Origin: Peptostreptococcaceae bacterium pGA-8
GTDB lineage: Bacteria; Bacillota; Clostridia; Peptostreptococcales; Anaerovoracaceae
Length of the DNA: 64,000 bases
Reading direction: 5' to 3'
Assembly: GCA_900112915.1 (NCBI GenBank)
Contig: FONK01000001.1
Coordinates: 124,001-188,000 of the forward strand
In this document: piece by piece, positions 11,247-20,269 of the stretch
How the letters are laid out: each line of letters starts with the position of its first letter
Position numbering within the stretch: the stretch's first letter is position 1
The notes under the pieces: model-generated
What the model was told of the DNA's origin: nothing
Seen by the model: only the letters and a program-made list of their open reading frames with translations
Database searches by the model: none
Made by a program: the position numbers and the translations under genes

Positions 11247-11630
11247 CTAAAGCTCATCACTACCGGTAAGTGCGTCGGCGGTTCCGAAGCCTTCCTCCAC
11301 CCAACGGGAGAAGTCGACGCGCTGCTCGATCAGGACGACCGGGTCGCTACAAGTCTCCTTGGCGGCCTCGACCTGCTCCAGAACGTAGGCTGCGTAGCCG
11401 GTCGGGTGGTCGTCCATCTCCTGATTGAACCAGTTGAGGCGTTCGGTAGGGTCGTCTGCCTCTATACCCAGCGCCTTCTTCAGCTTGTACTCACACAGGC
11501 TGCGGGCGTCGGTGCCTTCGGTAGCATAGTCGCTTCCTTTATCCTCGTAGGTCTCAGAGAGTCTCGCGGAGGGTGGACAGTGAATCCAGCGGTCTGACGA
11601 TGATGCGGAGAGTAATGCGTGTTTAGGCAT
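11247..11630 (-). pseudogene. 5' fragment of a phage DUF2800 nuclease-like gene
   Basis: On the minus strand, MPKHALLSASSSDRWIHCPP is the start typical of phage/ICE DUF2800 proteins, which carry a PD-(D/E)XK-like exonuclease fold. The product breaks off after GFGTADALTGSDEL. In the family the catalytic Asp and ExK motif come just after this point, so the fragment lacks the active site. I take ATG at 11630 as the start; the longer frame to 11648 has no support. It belongs with the two other minus-strand phage-type genes to its right. Confidence 0.7.
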
Positions 11631-11931
11631 GATCCAGTCCCTCCACATCCTTCAGAAGAGCTTTGTAGTTTGCCGGGTCGACTCCGGAGAGCTTAACTGC
11701 GCCGTACTTCTGGAGCAGGGCACGGATCTCAGCCGTGTGGCCTTTCCGGGACATATCCGCCAGCACTGCGCGAACATCCTCCAGCTTCAGTTCCGGCTCC
11801 TTCAGTTGCTCCACAGTCTCATCGGCGTTGCCGGAGAACTGCTGGGCAAGCCAGTTGGCGGTGTCGTTAATAGCGGCAGCAGCACTGCGGAGTTCTTCGA
11901 TGGTCATAGCCATATCGCTCATTCCGCTCAT
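11623..11931 (-). CDS. Small phage/ICE protein of unknown function
   Basis: This 102-residue protein starts at MSGMSDMAM (11931) after AGGAGGAAAA. It is acidic and helical with MTIEELRSAAAAINDTANWL and ends VKLSGVDPANYKALLKDVEGL. Small proteins with this ending are common beside DUF2800 genes in Clostridial prophages, sometimes misannotated as an rRNA biogenesis protein. The stop overlaps the DUF2800 fragment by 8 bases. Role unknown; a helper for phage recombination functions is an inference from gene order. Confidence 0.65.
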   Translation of the reverse strand: MSGMSDMAMTIEELRSAAAAINDTANWLAQQFSGNADETVEQLKEPELKLEDVRAVLADMSRKGHTAEIRALLQKYGAVKLSGVDPANYKALLKDVEGLDHA

Positions 11932-12075
11932 GTGTTTTTCCTCCTTCCTCGTATTGGCTTGCGGCAAGGAGTGAGAGGTTCCTTGCCAGTCTGTGGATAC
12001 GCGGCTGATGGAGTTCAGAAGCTTAATCTCCTCATTCACGTTGCCGCCGGTGTCTGCGTAACTGCGGTACATCAT
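11867..12075 (-). pseudogene. Small phage-type gene with a one-base frameshift
   Basis: MMYRSYADTGGNVNEEIKLL starts after a good GAGGTGAAC site. The expected continuation (RLARNLSLLAAS and then GGKTHERNERYGY) is found in the next frame, as if one A were lost near 12001. It overlaps the 5' part of the downstream gene, as small phage genes often do. Moderate confidence, because the family is known to me only by its recurring sequence. Confidence 0.4.
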
Positions 12076-12227
12076 GTTCACCTCGCTTTCTGAAGGCCTG
12101 TGTTTTCTTGCCTTCACCTTCCACTAGAGATGAACTGCCGATTTGAGCGGAGGATTTATAAAAAAATTCCGACCACCATCCGATTGAGGGACAGTGGCCG
12201 GAACGGGTGTGGTCCTTAGCCTTGGTA

Positions 12228-12752
12228 TTACTTGTTGCCGGTGATCCTGCGAAGGTCGGTGCGATACTTCTTCATCTGATCCGCGAAGGTCTTTTGCGGG
12301 CGACCGAGCTTTCTTGCGATGGCGTGGTCGGAAATGCCCTCCGGGTGATCCTTCCAAAGTTGGATGATGGTGTCGGCCTCCGGGTCGAGCTCACGCAGTC
12401 TGGCAAAGAGCTGGTCAAGCTCTGCCCTGTCGCAGATAACCTTCTCGATGGAAAGTGTCGCGTCCGCCAGCATGTCGAGCGGTGAGCACATATCGCCGTC
12501 TTCATTCTCTGTCGTGTAATCAAGGGAGATGTGATCTCCAGCACAACGAAATTCACAGGTCAGGCAGTCTGCGTCACAGAGCCAGAACTTATTCTTCGGG
12601 CAGACACACTGTCCATGAGACTGGTGACGTTTACGATAAGCGTCGTGAAAACGGATGTGCTCCTTGTAAACTTCTTCGGATACCTCCACCCATTCACGGG
12701 TGGCTTTGAGATAGACACGGTACTGTTTACTCTGATTTTCTTTCTTTGACAT
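12228..12752 (-). CDS. Phage/ICE sigma-factor-like DNA-binding protein
   Basis: The 174-residue protein starts at MSKKENQSKQYRVYL (12752), after AAAGGAG. The N-terminal part begins with the YRVYLKATREWVEVSEEVYK strand seen in phage and ICE proteins, then a cysteine-rich segment (CVCPKNKFWLCDADCLTCEF) that may bind zinc. The C-terminal half has a helix-turn-helix of sigma-70 region 4 type (IIQLWKDHPEGISDHAIARKL). Such proteins are thought to regulate late or transfer genes. The longer frame to 12884 has no ribosome binding site. Confidence 0.72.
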   Translation of the reverse strand: MSKKENQSKQYRVYLKATREWVEVSEEVYKEHIRFHDAYRKRHQSHGQCVCPKNKFWLCDADCLTCEFRCAGDHISLDYTTENEDGDMCSPLDMLADATLSIEKVICDRAELDQLFARLRELDPEADTIIQLWKDHPEGISDHAIARKLGRPQKTFADQMKKYRTDLRRITGNK

Positions 12753-13221
12753 AAAACACGGGGCTCCTTTATCCCCACAGCCGCTGGGTCTTGTGGAGAA
12801 GCGGAGATCCCGTGTTTGGGTGCCAGCAGCGAAAATGGACGCAAAAATCCTACCCGTCGCGGGAGAACGAAGTCTCCGCTTCAAGTTGCGTCCAGCTGTT
12901 CGCGTGCTGGTCTCTTATTCAGTTGTCAGCGTCACCGCCATGGAGAACAGTTCCTCTTTGTGCACTTGGAACGATCACGTTGGTGGGCTAGGATAGTTTA
13001 ACGTCGTATTCGGGACGATGGATTTGGTTAAAAATCTAAGCGAAAGCGCAAATATTCATTAAAAAGCATAGATTTCTGCTTGATAATGTGCTATAATAGA
13101 TTTTACGCTGGTGACTTTTACAGTCCTTCCATCCATGCTTACATCTTAAAGAAGCGAGCATGAGAAGTATTTGCCACTGTTTTGCCAGTGTTTTTCCGAG
13201 AGCATGAAAGGAGATGTGGAT
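12753..13221. other. Intergenic region between divergent phage relic and defence island
   Basis: No gene is convincing here. The left half shows GC-rich frames in several phases that look like decayed phage DNA. The right half turns AT-rich and has a perfect TATAAT at 13092-13097, but the hexamer 17 bases upstream (TAGATT) is a poor -35, so promoter assignment for the ABC-3C operon is tentative. Confidence 0.4.
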
Positions 13222-14277
13222 TTGTTGAACGAGTTGAATATGTCATCTTTTATCCAGACCATGCAGTCCGGATTTATGGAACACGACAAACAGGAATCGG
13301 CTGGCGTCTTTTTACTGAGTGCAATTAATGATCAGGAGTATGTCGGATTACACGGTTATCGAACCGATAATCTGAGCTCAAAGAAGATAAGCCGAATCGT
13401 CAGTCGAATCGATCATGTCCCTGATGGGATTAAGCAGGCCTCGCAGCTTCAGAATGTAATAGACGATACGATTAAGTATTTCCGCGAAGAGGCCATGAAG
13501 GATCTCAATCCACATCTAAAAGACGACACCATAGGAAATGTAATAAAGCTGATCAATGTAGATACAACCATCTTCGATAGTAAGAAAAAGAGCCTCCCCT
13601 CATTCCATGAGGAAGGTGATGACGCTCGTTTCCTCGCAGAGGTATTCCTATATGCAGTGAACCGGAACAATAAGAAGGTTGATGAGACCGTCGAGTATGA
13701 GGATGCACCGCTTCTTGCAGAGGCAAATTACGAGTGTCCGCTCTGCCATAAGAAGTTGGTGGACATGGTTAAGGGCAAAGCCATAAAGAAGTACTGCATT
13801 ACGCAGATATTCCCCGACGACCTCGATGACGCAACTGCAGGCAAATTCAGTAAGGTGTCTGCTGCTCCAGCCGATTATGACATTACGGAGAATCTGATCG
13901 CGTTGGACGAGGATTGTTACGACTGCTACCTGCTCAGTCCAACGGTCGAGGAATATAAACAGTTCCGCGAGATCAAGGAAGCAATCTCACGAAATTTTGC
14001 TGCAAAGGCATCGGTAAAAAGCATCCAACTGGAGGACGATATCAGGACGGTGCTCGATGCTCTTAGCCAGATCAGGGATGCATCAGAGATGGTTCAGCTT
14101 GAGTATGACGCCCTGCATGTTGAGGAAAAGTTTGAGCCAGAGAACTTTATCCTGAAGAACGAGACGCAGTTGCAGGTCGTCATGTACTACCGTTACATCG
14201 AGAAGGTATTATCGGAATCCGATGTGGACTTCGACACGATCGCCTCGGAGGTCAAGCTAAGTTCGCAGAAGCTGTAG
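13222..14277 (+). CDS. ABC-3C system effector-type protein with degenerate HNH-like zinc domain
   Basis: First gene of an ABC-three-component locus. The N-terminal 160 or so residues resemble the shared ABC-3C domain of uncharacterised function. A cysteine-rich centre follows: YECPLCHKKLV, then KYCITQIFP, then NLIALDEDCYDCYLLSP. Spacing and context recall an HNH endonuclease fold (CxxC, xDHIxP, NLIxLCxxC), but the catalytic His of DHI is Gln here, so cleavage is doubtful. The remainder is helical. I prefer a TTG start at 13222, 8 bases after AAAGGAG; upstream ATGs at 13204 and 13171 lack sites. ABC-3C systems are predicted conflict/anti-phage systems. Confidence 0.65.
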   Translation: MLNELNMSSFIQTMQSGFMEHDKQESAGVFLLSAINDQEYVGLHGYRTDNLSSKKISRIVSRIDHVPDGIKQASQLQNVIDDTIKYFREEAMKDLNPHLKDDTIGNVIKLINVDTTIFDSKKKSLPSFHEEGDDARFLAEVFLYAVNRNNKKVDETVEYEDAPLLAEANYECPLCHKKLVDMVKGKAIKKYCITQIFPDDLDDATAGKFSKVSAAPADYDITENLIALDEDCYDCYLLSPTVEEYKQFREIKEAISRNFAAKASVKSIQLEDDIRTVLDALSQIRDASEMVQLEYDALHVEEKFEPENFILKNETQLQVVMYYRYIEKVLSESDVDFDTIASEVKLSSQKL

Positions 14278-14286
14278 AAGGCAGGA

Positions 14287-14421
14287 ATGAGTCAGGCAGA
14301 AGTTATCGCTCAGCTTGCGGAATGGATACGAAACAAGTCCGAGCTGGATGCCAGCAGGCAGCTGGCGTGCAAAATCGTTGTCTCATTCTTCATACAGAAT
14401 TGCGAGATGTTCCATAAATGA
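14287..14421 (+). CDS. 44-residue small protein within the ABC-3C operon
   Basis: Between the effector and middle-component genes an ATG frame encodes MSQAEVIAQLAEWIRNKSEL through IQNCEMFHK. It begins 9 bases after the effector stop and ends in an ATGA overlap with the next start at 14418, so it is almost certainly translated. It looks like two amphipathic helices. It may be a subunit or a split-off piece of the neighbouring middle component. No homologue is recognised. Confidence 0.6.
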   Translation: MSQAEVIAQLAEWIRNKSELDASRQLACKIVVSFFIQNCEMFHK

Positions 14422-14642
14422 AAGTGCCAAGCAAGGTGACTCCATATAAGGAAAGCACCATCGCAAAGTTTCCGGTTGTGCTGTCACTTCTTGAAAAGAA
14501 TGACATGACACCATCGGAGCTGTATGCGAAGGTGCGGAAAAGCAAGATTAAAGATATAACCGAGTTCGTTGAGGTATTGGACTGCCTCTATGCGATGAAC
14601 AAGATAGAGATCAGGGAGGAGGTGCTCCACTATGTTGGTTGA
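14418..14642 (+). CDS. ABC-3C middle component (MC6-like)
   Basis: The 74-residue protein begins MKVPSKVTPYKESTIAKFPV and ends with a small winged-helix-like pattern (TPSELYAKVRK, then FVEVLDCLYAMNKIEI). The size, the LDxLYAxxxI ending and the position just before a DUF2326-type ATPase match the middle components of ABC-three-component systems, which probably link the ATPase to the effector. It overlaps the 44-residue gene before it and the ATPase gene after it, indicating tight translational coupling. Confidence 0.7.
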   Translation: MKVPSKVTPYKESTIAKFPVVLSLLEKNDMTPSELYAKVRKSKIKDITEFVEVLDCLYAMNKIEIREEVLHYVG

Positions 14643-16209
14643 AGTTCAGTGCGATAAGTTCGTAAAGTACGGACAGATCCGGAAGCCCATCCGCTTCCAT
14701 AGTGGATTGAATGCCGTTCTTGGCGACGACAATGGATCTAACTCCATCGGAAAATCTACCTTCCTGATGATCCTCGACTTTGTCTTCGGAGGCTCAGATT
14801 ACGTAAAGAAGTGCACGGATGTTCAGGAGAATGTTAAGGAGCACACGATCAACTTCACGTTCGAGTTCGACGAGATTCCATTTCATTTTGCAAGGAATAC
14901 TGTTGATTACAATAAGGTCGTGAGTTGCGATGAGAACTACAAGCCTCTGGAGGATGAGAAGCCACTGTCGATTTCAGAGTATTGGGCGTTCCTTTGCGAA
15001 AAGTACGGCCTCACGGCAGATGGAATCACTTGGAGGGGTGTCGTCTCGAGGTTCATCCGTGTCTACAAGCGCGACACGCTCGACGAGGAGCGTCCACTTC
15101 GTTCAGCCAAGGACGAGAAGGCCGCTGACGTCATCAAGAATTATATGTGCTTATTTGACAGGTACGCTGCGGTAGAGACACAGACCAAAATGGCTGTGGA
15201 TGCGGAGGATGAAAAAGAGGCCTGTCATAAGACGACGCAGCAATACAACCGCGTTCGTGCAGCGAAGAACGACAAAGAGAAGGTCGCCAACGAGACGCGG
15301 ATCTTGGAACTGGAGCAGCAGGAAAAAGAGCTGGCAGAAAACAGCAATCAGGGACTTCTCGATCTTGATAGCATGACGGCACGCAGGCTTACAGAGTTGA
15401 ACGAGCAGTTGATCAACTACCGTAGGCAGAGAGCACGTGTGCAGACACAGCTGAATGCCGTCCGTCGTGACATGACCGAGGAGAAAAAAGGCTTCAAAAG
15501 AACATTCACAGAGCTGGTGCGCTTTTTTCCAAGTGAGGAGTTCCGAACACTTGAGGATATAGAACGCTTTCACTCTAAGCTTGCAAAGATCCTTGCGGAG
15601 GAATTCGCGGAAACAGAAAAGGATCTCGCAACCACCTATGTGCTCCTGAATAATGAGATAGTCAAACTTCAGAACGAGGTCACAGAAATACAGAACATCC
15701 CAAATGTATCACAGGCAATATTGAAGGAATTTGCAAGAATCACGACAGAGCTGAATAATCTGCGCGAGGCAAATGAGAACTTTGATGAGCTTGAGAGACT
15801 AAAGAAGGTAGCTGCTGATTACGCAGAGACAAGGGACGCGGTCATTCATGATCAGTTGATAGGAATTGAGTCTTCTGTCAATCAGGCGATGAGGGAGATT
15901 AGCCTTTCCATCTTAAAGGACGCGACACACTTACCACCGATTCTTCGTATGGAGAAGTTGAACAAATATACCTTCAACACACCTAACGATGGTGGCACCG
16001 GAGCTCAGTATCGTGGACTGATCACCTTTGATCTGGCGAATATGGAGGTTGCAACTGTTCCCTTCGTCGTTCATGACTCCGTTCTGCTTAAGAATATCGA
16101 AAGACCAGTATTCTCTGAAATAATGAGGGTGTATGAAGCTGAAAAAGATAAAGATAAACAGGTTTTTATGGCTTATGACACACTTGATTCCTATGGAGAG
16201 GATACATGA
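14632..16209 (+). CDS. ABC-3C SMC-like ABC ATPase (DUF2326 type)
   Basis: The 525-residue ATPase has its Walker A in the N-terminus (residues about 30-45, GDDNGSNSIGKSTFL, with the long insert typical of DUF2326 proteins). A coiled coil runs at about 185-330 (charged heptads around EKEKVANETRILELEQQEK). The C-terminal ATPase half has VPFVVHDSVLL and MAYDTLDS. The architecture is like SMC/RecN proteins. In ABC-3C systems, ATP-driven dimerisation is thought to sense or move on nucleic acid and control the effector. Last gene of the four-gene overlapping operon; the regulator gene follows 84 bases on. Confidence 0.82.
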   Translation: MLVEVQCDKFVKYGQIRKPIRFHSGLNAVLGDDNGSNSIGKSTFLMILDFVFGGSDYVKKCTDVQENVKEHTINFTFEFDEIPFHFARNTVDYNKVVSCDENYKPLEDEKPLSISEYWAFLCEKYGLTADGITWRGVVSRFIRVYKRDTLDEERPLRSAKDEKAADVIKNYMCLFDRYAAVETQTKMAVDAEDEKEACHKTTQQYNRVRAAKNDKEKVANETRILELEQQEKELAENSNQGLLDLDSMTARRLTELNEQLINYRRQRARVQTQLNAVRRDMTEEKKGFKRTFTELVRFFPSEEFRTLEDIERFHSKLAKILAEEFAETEKDLATTYVLLNNEIVKLQNEVTEIQNIPNVSQAILKEFARITTELNNLREANENFDELERLKKVAADYAETRDAVIHDQLIGIESSVNQAMREISLSILKDATHLPPILRMEKLNKYTFNTPNDGGTGAQYRGLITFDLANMEVATVPFVVHDSVLLKNIERPVFSEIMRVYEAEKDKDKQVFMAYDTLDSYGEDT

Positions 16210-16293
16210 AAATTGGTAAGGGGCATATGGTATTAGAATTGTCACCGGATGGAAACGAATTGTTTGGATGGGCTTGGAAAAAGGAGAAAAAAG

Positions 16294-16557
16294 ATGAAGC
16301 AAGCGAGCAGGCATAAGAAAGAATTAAAAACACAGTTTAGCTATAACCGTTTGTGGAAGCTGTTGATTGACCGCAATATTCAGAAGCAGGAGCTCCAAAA
16401 GATGAGCGAGGTTAGTGCTGCTTCAATTGCAAAAATGGGACGAAGTGAGAATGTTACCACAGATGTACTCCTCAGAATTTGTGAAGCCCTCGATTGTAAT
16501 ATTGAGGATATTATGGAGCGTGTTCCAATCAAAGAATTGAATGAGAGAGATGAGTGA
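16294..16557 (+). CDS. XRE-family helix-turn-helix regulator
   Basis: The 87-residue protein is a Cro/C1-type HTH of the YozG-like branch (YNRLWKLLIDRNIQKQELQK, recognition region SAASIAKMGRSENVTTDVLL, then ICEALDCNIEDIMERV). I start at ATG 16294 (AAAGGAG just upstream); an in-frame upstream ATG at 16249 lacks a site. It lies between the ABC-3C genes and the DUF4338/Dpt operon on the same strand. Regulators of this type often control restriction-modification and defence operons. It probably controls the downstream operon. Confidence 0.85.
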   Translation: MKQASRHKKELKTQFSYNRLWKLLIDRNIQKQELQKMSEVSAASIAKMGRSENVTTDVLLRICEALDCNIEDIMERVPIKELNERDE

Positions 16558-16673
16558 TTATGATCGTTTTATATAAATTATTTGTTTCAGATATGCAAAT
16601 TCAAATTAAAAGTAGCAGGTGGGATGCTTAATTATGACTTGCCTGATAATAACGGAGAGAGAGGTATCCTGTC

Positions 16674-19367
16674 ATGTTAAACCGGGAAATTCCATTTAGG
16701 CCTAAACTGGAGGGCGACTTCAGAATTAGGTTCTATAATGCCGTGTCCGGCATAGATGAAGAGACATCGCCAGTAGAAACAGAAAAAATTTCTAATGACG
16801 AGATTAATTGGGTACAGGACGTGTGTACCTATAATTTGGGACAAAGAAAAAAATACAGAGCTGTATGGATGCTATTTCGAGATTTAACTCGCGCTTCATG
16901 GAAGGCTTGTTATCGAGATGGTGTTCTATATATGAGTCTGCCGAGTCTGAACGGAGCGGATATACACGATTCCTCTTCACCAGAAGTAAAAAAGCTTCTG
17001 AGAAGTTGGATGAGTGAGAGCAGACATGAGCGCTTAGTTTCATATACTGATTTTATTCAGAGAATGGAACGGGCAAACACAAGTGGTCACAGTATCGATG
17101 AATTGGTAGCTGATGGAGAAGAATTAATCCTTCGATTAGAGCGTGCTCGTGATGGCGAGATACCCATCGCAGAAGCGATAGATCCTTATTTACAGCTGGT
17201 TGTCGAAAACGAAAGAGACCCGTTTACTGGTATAAAAACATCTGAAATATGGCGGTATTTCAGGCTAACATGGTCTACTCCAGCGGAGACTACTCCGGGG
17301 AGAACTATGCAGTATTTAATTCGTGACGCGGCTCATCCGATGCATGCTGTGATGGGAATTGCTTCACTGGAAAATTGTGCTGTGCAAATTACCTGCAGAG
17401 ATGACTACATTGGATGGAACCAAAAAGCATTTATTGACAGAATTACATTACTCAATTCCAATGACGCTAAAGCAGAATTTGAACAACTTCTAAAATATCT
17501 TGAGTTGGGAATCTCAGGAATTGACTATTCAGAGCTTTGCACTAAAGCAACTGTTTATAACCCATGCGACGAGGATATACAGCAACTGCTTGATTTTGCA
17601 AATAGTGCAGAGCAACGTCGGCAGGAGCTTTTGAAGGAGGCGCTTGAGGAAGGTATTGATGAAGATGAGAAAAGCGAGCTCGGAAGCATTTCAAAGGATA
17701 CAGAGGATGCTCTGTATAGGAGAAAAAGAGCAGAACAGCTTGCACGTCTTCTCATGGCAAAGAAATCTCTTTTAGAGATCTATTCATCTGATCGGTTTGA
17801 CGAAATATGGGTGGAATATTGCAGGAGCGAGATCGGCAATTCAGCTGTAAGAAGTGCGCTGGTCGCACAAAAGACACAGCACATTGGATCAAGCTTAATG
17901 GAATTAAACGTCTGTGGAGCAATTCCTCCATATAACGAGGTTTTGGGTGGAAAACTGGTTGCTCTCCTTGCAACATCGCCTCAGGTGATACATGATTACA
18001 AGGAGCGTTATTCTGATAAAGCCAGTATGATAGCCAGTCGGCTTAAAGGTGAGAATGTTATCAGACCAGCAGATCTGGTTTATATAGGAACTACCTCCTT
18101 GTACTATGTTGGTTCAAGCCAGTACAACAGATTGAAGATTCCGAGCGGTGTCTTTAACTCTGATTTCGATATCGTTTGGAAGAAGCTTGGAATGACCATA
18201 GGCTTTGGCACAATGCACATTAGCAAAGCCACTACTTTGAGCCTTACAGAAGCTACAAGCGATGGCTTCAACAGAATTAATCATGTATTTGGAGAGGGAG
18301 CAAGTCCTAAAATGCGTCTTCTCACCATGTCCATAAGGGAACTGCTTGAATCAACAAATGAAGATTCAAAGGATTTTTCTAAGCATTCAATGTCCCGAAT
18401 TGTATATGGGGCTTGCCTTGCTTCAAATACGTTGGACTATTTGCTCGGAAAGGCAGACGCTCCTGAATATTATACGGATATTGAGTATTATCAAGAGGGA
18501 ACTGAAAAAATAATCAATTATTGGAGAGAAAGATGGCTCAGAAGTAGGTTGAACTATGATCCGATTTTCGAGCGAATCCGAAGCTTTAATAAAGAAACCC
18601 TTCTTGTGGGAAATCAAATAGACGAAGATGAGGAATGGACATTTAAGAAACTGAAGGAGGTATCACATATGCCTGTAAACGATGATAAGAAAGTGGGACT
18701 GCAATTCATTCGTGACTTCTATCGCGGAACAAGCGCATATGCTGATCACGTAGATGAAGAGCTTCTTGCTCACATTCATCTGAAAACCAAGCTTGATGAT
18801 GCGATCATCAAAGCAGCGAAGCAGGGGAAAGACATTGTTCTTACTGGCAGCCCCGGGGACGGGAAGACTCACATTATCAGAATGCTAAAGAAAAAGCTGG
18901 AGAAACTTCCCAATTCTGCGATTGTCGAATTAGATGCAAGCACACGCTCGAATGAGGGAATTTACAAGTCTTGGAGGACTGCTCGGGAAAAGCAGGTTCC
19001 GTTTGTGATCGCTATTAATGCTGCTGTGCTGTATGCCGTTTATTGCGCATACCCCGATTTTGAACCGGTGAGAAATGCCTATTTGCAGATGATTAATTCG
19101 GTTGTCTTTCATAATGAGGAACAGCAGACGGATTCTCTTGTTGTGGTTGATCTTAGTAAGAGAGAGGCTTTGACAAGTGAGATTCTCAAGCAAGCAATTA
19201 TAAAGATGACTGATGAAAAGCATTATAAGGAATGCAAGGATTGTCCGTTTTTTGACACCTGTGTTGTCAAGAAGAACAGAGAACTGCTTAATACGGAGTT
19301 GTTTCAGGAAAGGCTTGATATTATATTGCGACGCGTATCGCTGCAGGGCTATCATGCGACCCTATGA
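16674..19367 (+). CDS. DUF4338 (DruA-like) domain fused to DptF-like AAA+ ATPase, 5' part (gene interrupted by TGA)
   Basis: Residues 1 to about 640 match DUF4338, the domain of Druantia protein DruA: YLIRDAAHPMHAVMGIASL with RDDYIGWN near 210-245, GAIPPYNEVLGGKLVALLA near 416, and TTSLYYVGSSQYNRL near 473. From about 650 begins a DptF-like ATPase, with Walker A at Thr724-Thr732 (TGSPGDGKT), a hydrophobic strand and Asp near 826 (SLVVVDLS), and a CKDCPFFDTC cluster near 854. DptF is the ATPase of phosphorothioation-dependent restriction. The frame meets TGA at codon 898, then continues in the same frame with ELQSFIAYLIFGNRTC, so the product here is truncated. Role: predicted anti-phage component. 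The fusion itself is unusual. Confidence 0.72.
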   Translation: MLNREIPFRPKLEGDFRIRFYNAVSGIDEETSPVETEKISNDEINWVQDVCTYNLGQRKKYRAVWMLFRDLTRASWKACYRDGVLYMSLPSLNGADIHDSSSPEVKKLLRSWMSESRHERLVSYTDFIQRMERANTSGHSIDELVADGEELILRLERARDGEIPIAEAIDPYLQLVVENERDPFTGIKTSEIWRYFRLTWSTPAETTPGRTMQYLIRDAAHPMHAVMGIASLENCAVQITCRDDYIGWNQKAFIDRITLLNSNDAKAEFEQLLKYLELGISGIDYSELCTKATVYNPCDEDIQQLLDFANSAEQRRQELLKEALEEGIDEDEKSELGSISKDTEDALYRRKRAEQLARLLMAKKSLLEIYSSDRFDEIWVEYCRSEIGNSAVRSALVAQKTQHIGSSLMELNVCGAIPPYNEVLGGKLVALLATSPQVIHDYKERYSDKASMIASRLKGENVIRPADLVYIGTTSLYYVGSSQYNRLKIPSGVFNSDFDIVWKKLGMTIGFGTMHISKATTLSLTEATSDGFNRINHVFGEGASPKMRLLTMSIRELLESTNEDSKDFSKHSMSRIVYGACLASNTLDYLLGKADAPEYYTDIEYYQEGTEKIINYWRERWLRSRLNYDPIFERIRSFNKETLLVGNQIDEDEEWTFKKLKEVSHMPVNDDKKVGLQFIRDFYRGTSAYADHVDEELLAHIHLKTKLDDAIIKAAKQGKDIVLTGSPGDGKTHIIRMLKKKLEKLPNSAIVELDASTRSNEGIYKSWRTAREKQVPFVIAINAAVLYAVYCAYPDFEPVRNAYLQMINSVVFHNEEQQTDSLVVVDLSKREALTSEILKQAIIKMTDEKHYKECKDCPFFDTCVVKKNRELLNTELFQERLDIILRRVSLQGYHATL

Positions 19368-19421
19368 GAACTTCAGAGCTTTATTGCCTATCTGATCTTT
19401 GGCAATCGAACCTGTAAGCAG

Positions 19422-20264
19422 TTGAATCAAACTGCTGGAAATAATCAATATGACCTTGTGAATTTGGTTTATTCCGGCAAGGGGAATTTGTTCACGGCTA
19501 TCAATAACGCAATTGATCCGATCAACATTTCGCATCCGGTTTGGGATGAAAAAATCCTTTTAAATGAGATCTCGACTGACTCTTGGATTGAAGGATATGC
19601 GGTTCCGGCGGAGGCAATCGCATATGACAATGATGATATGTTCAATCTGAGAAAACGGCAGTTTTTCTTCTTTAATCTTTATGGGGATGAACTGTTAAAA
19701 ATTCTCGATGACGATGCAGCAAGATTCCAAAAGTTTTTGGAGCAGGATAACGGGAGAATCATCAAGGATTTGATATCAAAGCTCAATGGTTTCTTTGGGG
19801 CGGTGAACGCGTCAAACACTAAACTGCAGATATGGTCGGGGCACCGCTACAATAACGAGCCCAGAAAGGTTTTGGTATCTGCAGGAGTTATAAAGAAGAA
19901 CGAATTTAGCGTTGGGAGACCGACACTTCTAAGTAGCATGCAGTCTGGTATTGATATGACATCTAATTATATTAGGCTGGAGAAAAAGGATTCTCCCAAT
20001 ATATTCCTTAAGGTGGATTTTGAGATGTATCTGCTTCTAAATGAAGCGGAGCGAGGCGTGCCAGTGTTGTTCATGGAATCTGACTTGGTGAAGAAGGTTT
20101 GGCGATTTATTGAACAACTACAGTCATATGGTGATATTGATGAGGAAGATTCCGTTGAGATTGGTCTAATGGATGTTCAGAATAAGCGTACAATCATGGT
20201 CGATGTTGATAGAGAGGATCAGAAGTATTCATCCATTGACAGCGAAAGAGCAAGGGAGGTGTAA
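19422..20264 (+). CDS. DptF-like ATPase, 3' part of the interrupted gene
   Basis: This frame is in phase with 16674-19367. Coding resemblance starts right after the TGA at 19365-19367 (ELQSFIAYLIFGNRTC), so the listed TTG at 19422 is not a true start and lacks a site. It supplies the C-terminal lid/helical part of DptF-like ATPases (segments YSGKGNLFTAINNAIDPINI, ILLNEISTDSWIEG). Joined to the upstream part, the whole gene encodes about 1196 residues, of which the last 556 or so equal the usual size of a free-standing DptF. The stop lies 5 bases before the next start. Expression in this strain would need readthrough, reversion or reinitiation. Confidence 0.65.
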   Translation: MNQTAGNNQYDLVNLVYSGKGNLFTAINNAIDPINISHPVWDEKILLNEISTDSWIEGYAVPAEAIAYDNDDMFNLRKRQFFFFNLYGDELLKILDDDAARFQKFLEQDNGRIIKDLISKLNGFFGAVNASNTKLQIWSGHRYNNEPRKVLVSAGVIKKNEFSVGRPTLLSSMQSGIDMTSNYIRLEKKDSPNIFLKVDFEMYLLLNEAERGVPVLFMESDLVKKVWRFIEQLQSYGDIDEEDSVEIGLMDVQNKRTIMVDVDREDQKYSSIDSERAREV

Positions 20265-20269
20265 GCGAG

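Noticed and set aside
11629-12093. Plus-strand ORFs of 60-154 residues opposite the phage genes
   Set aside because: They are antisense to better supported minus-strand genes with ribosome binding sites and have no family resemblance.
12760-13000. tRNA or small RNA in the GC-rich stretch
   Set aside because: No cloverleaf, anticodon arm or T-loop pattern could be built. It looks like decayed phage DNA.
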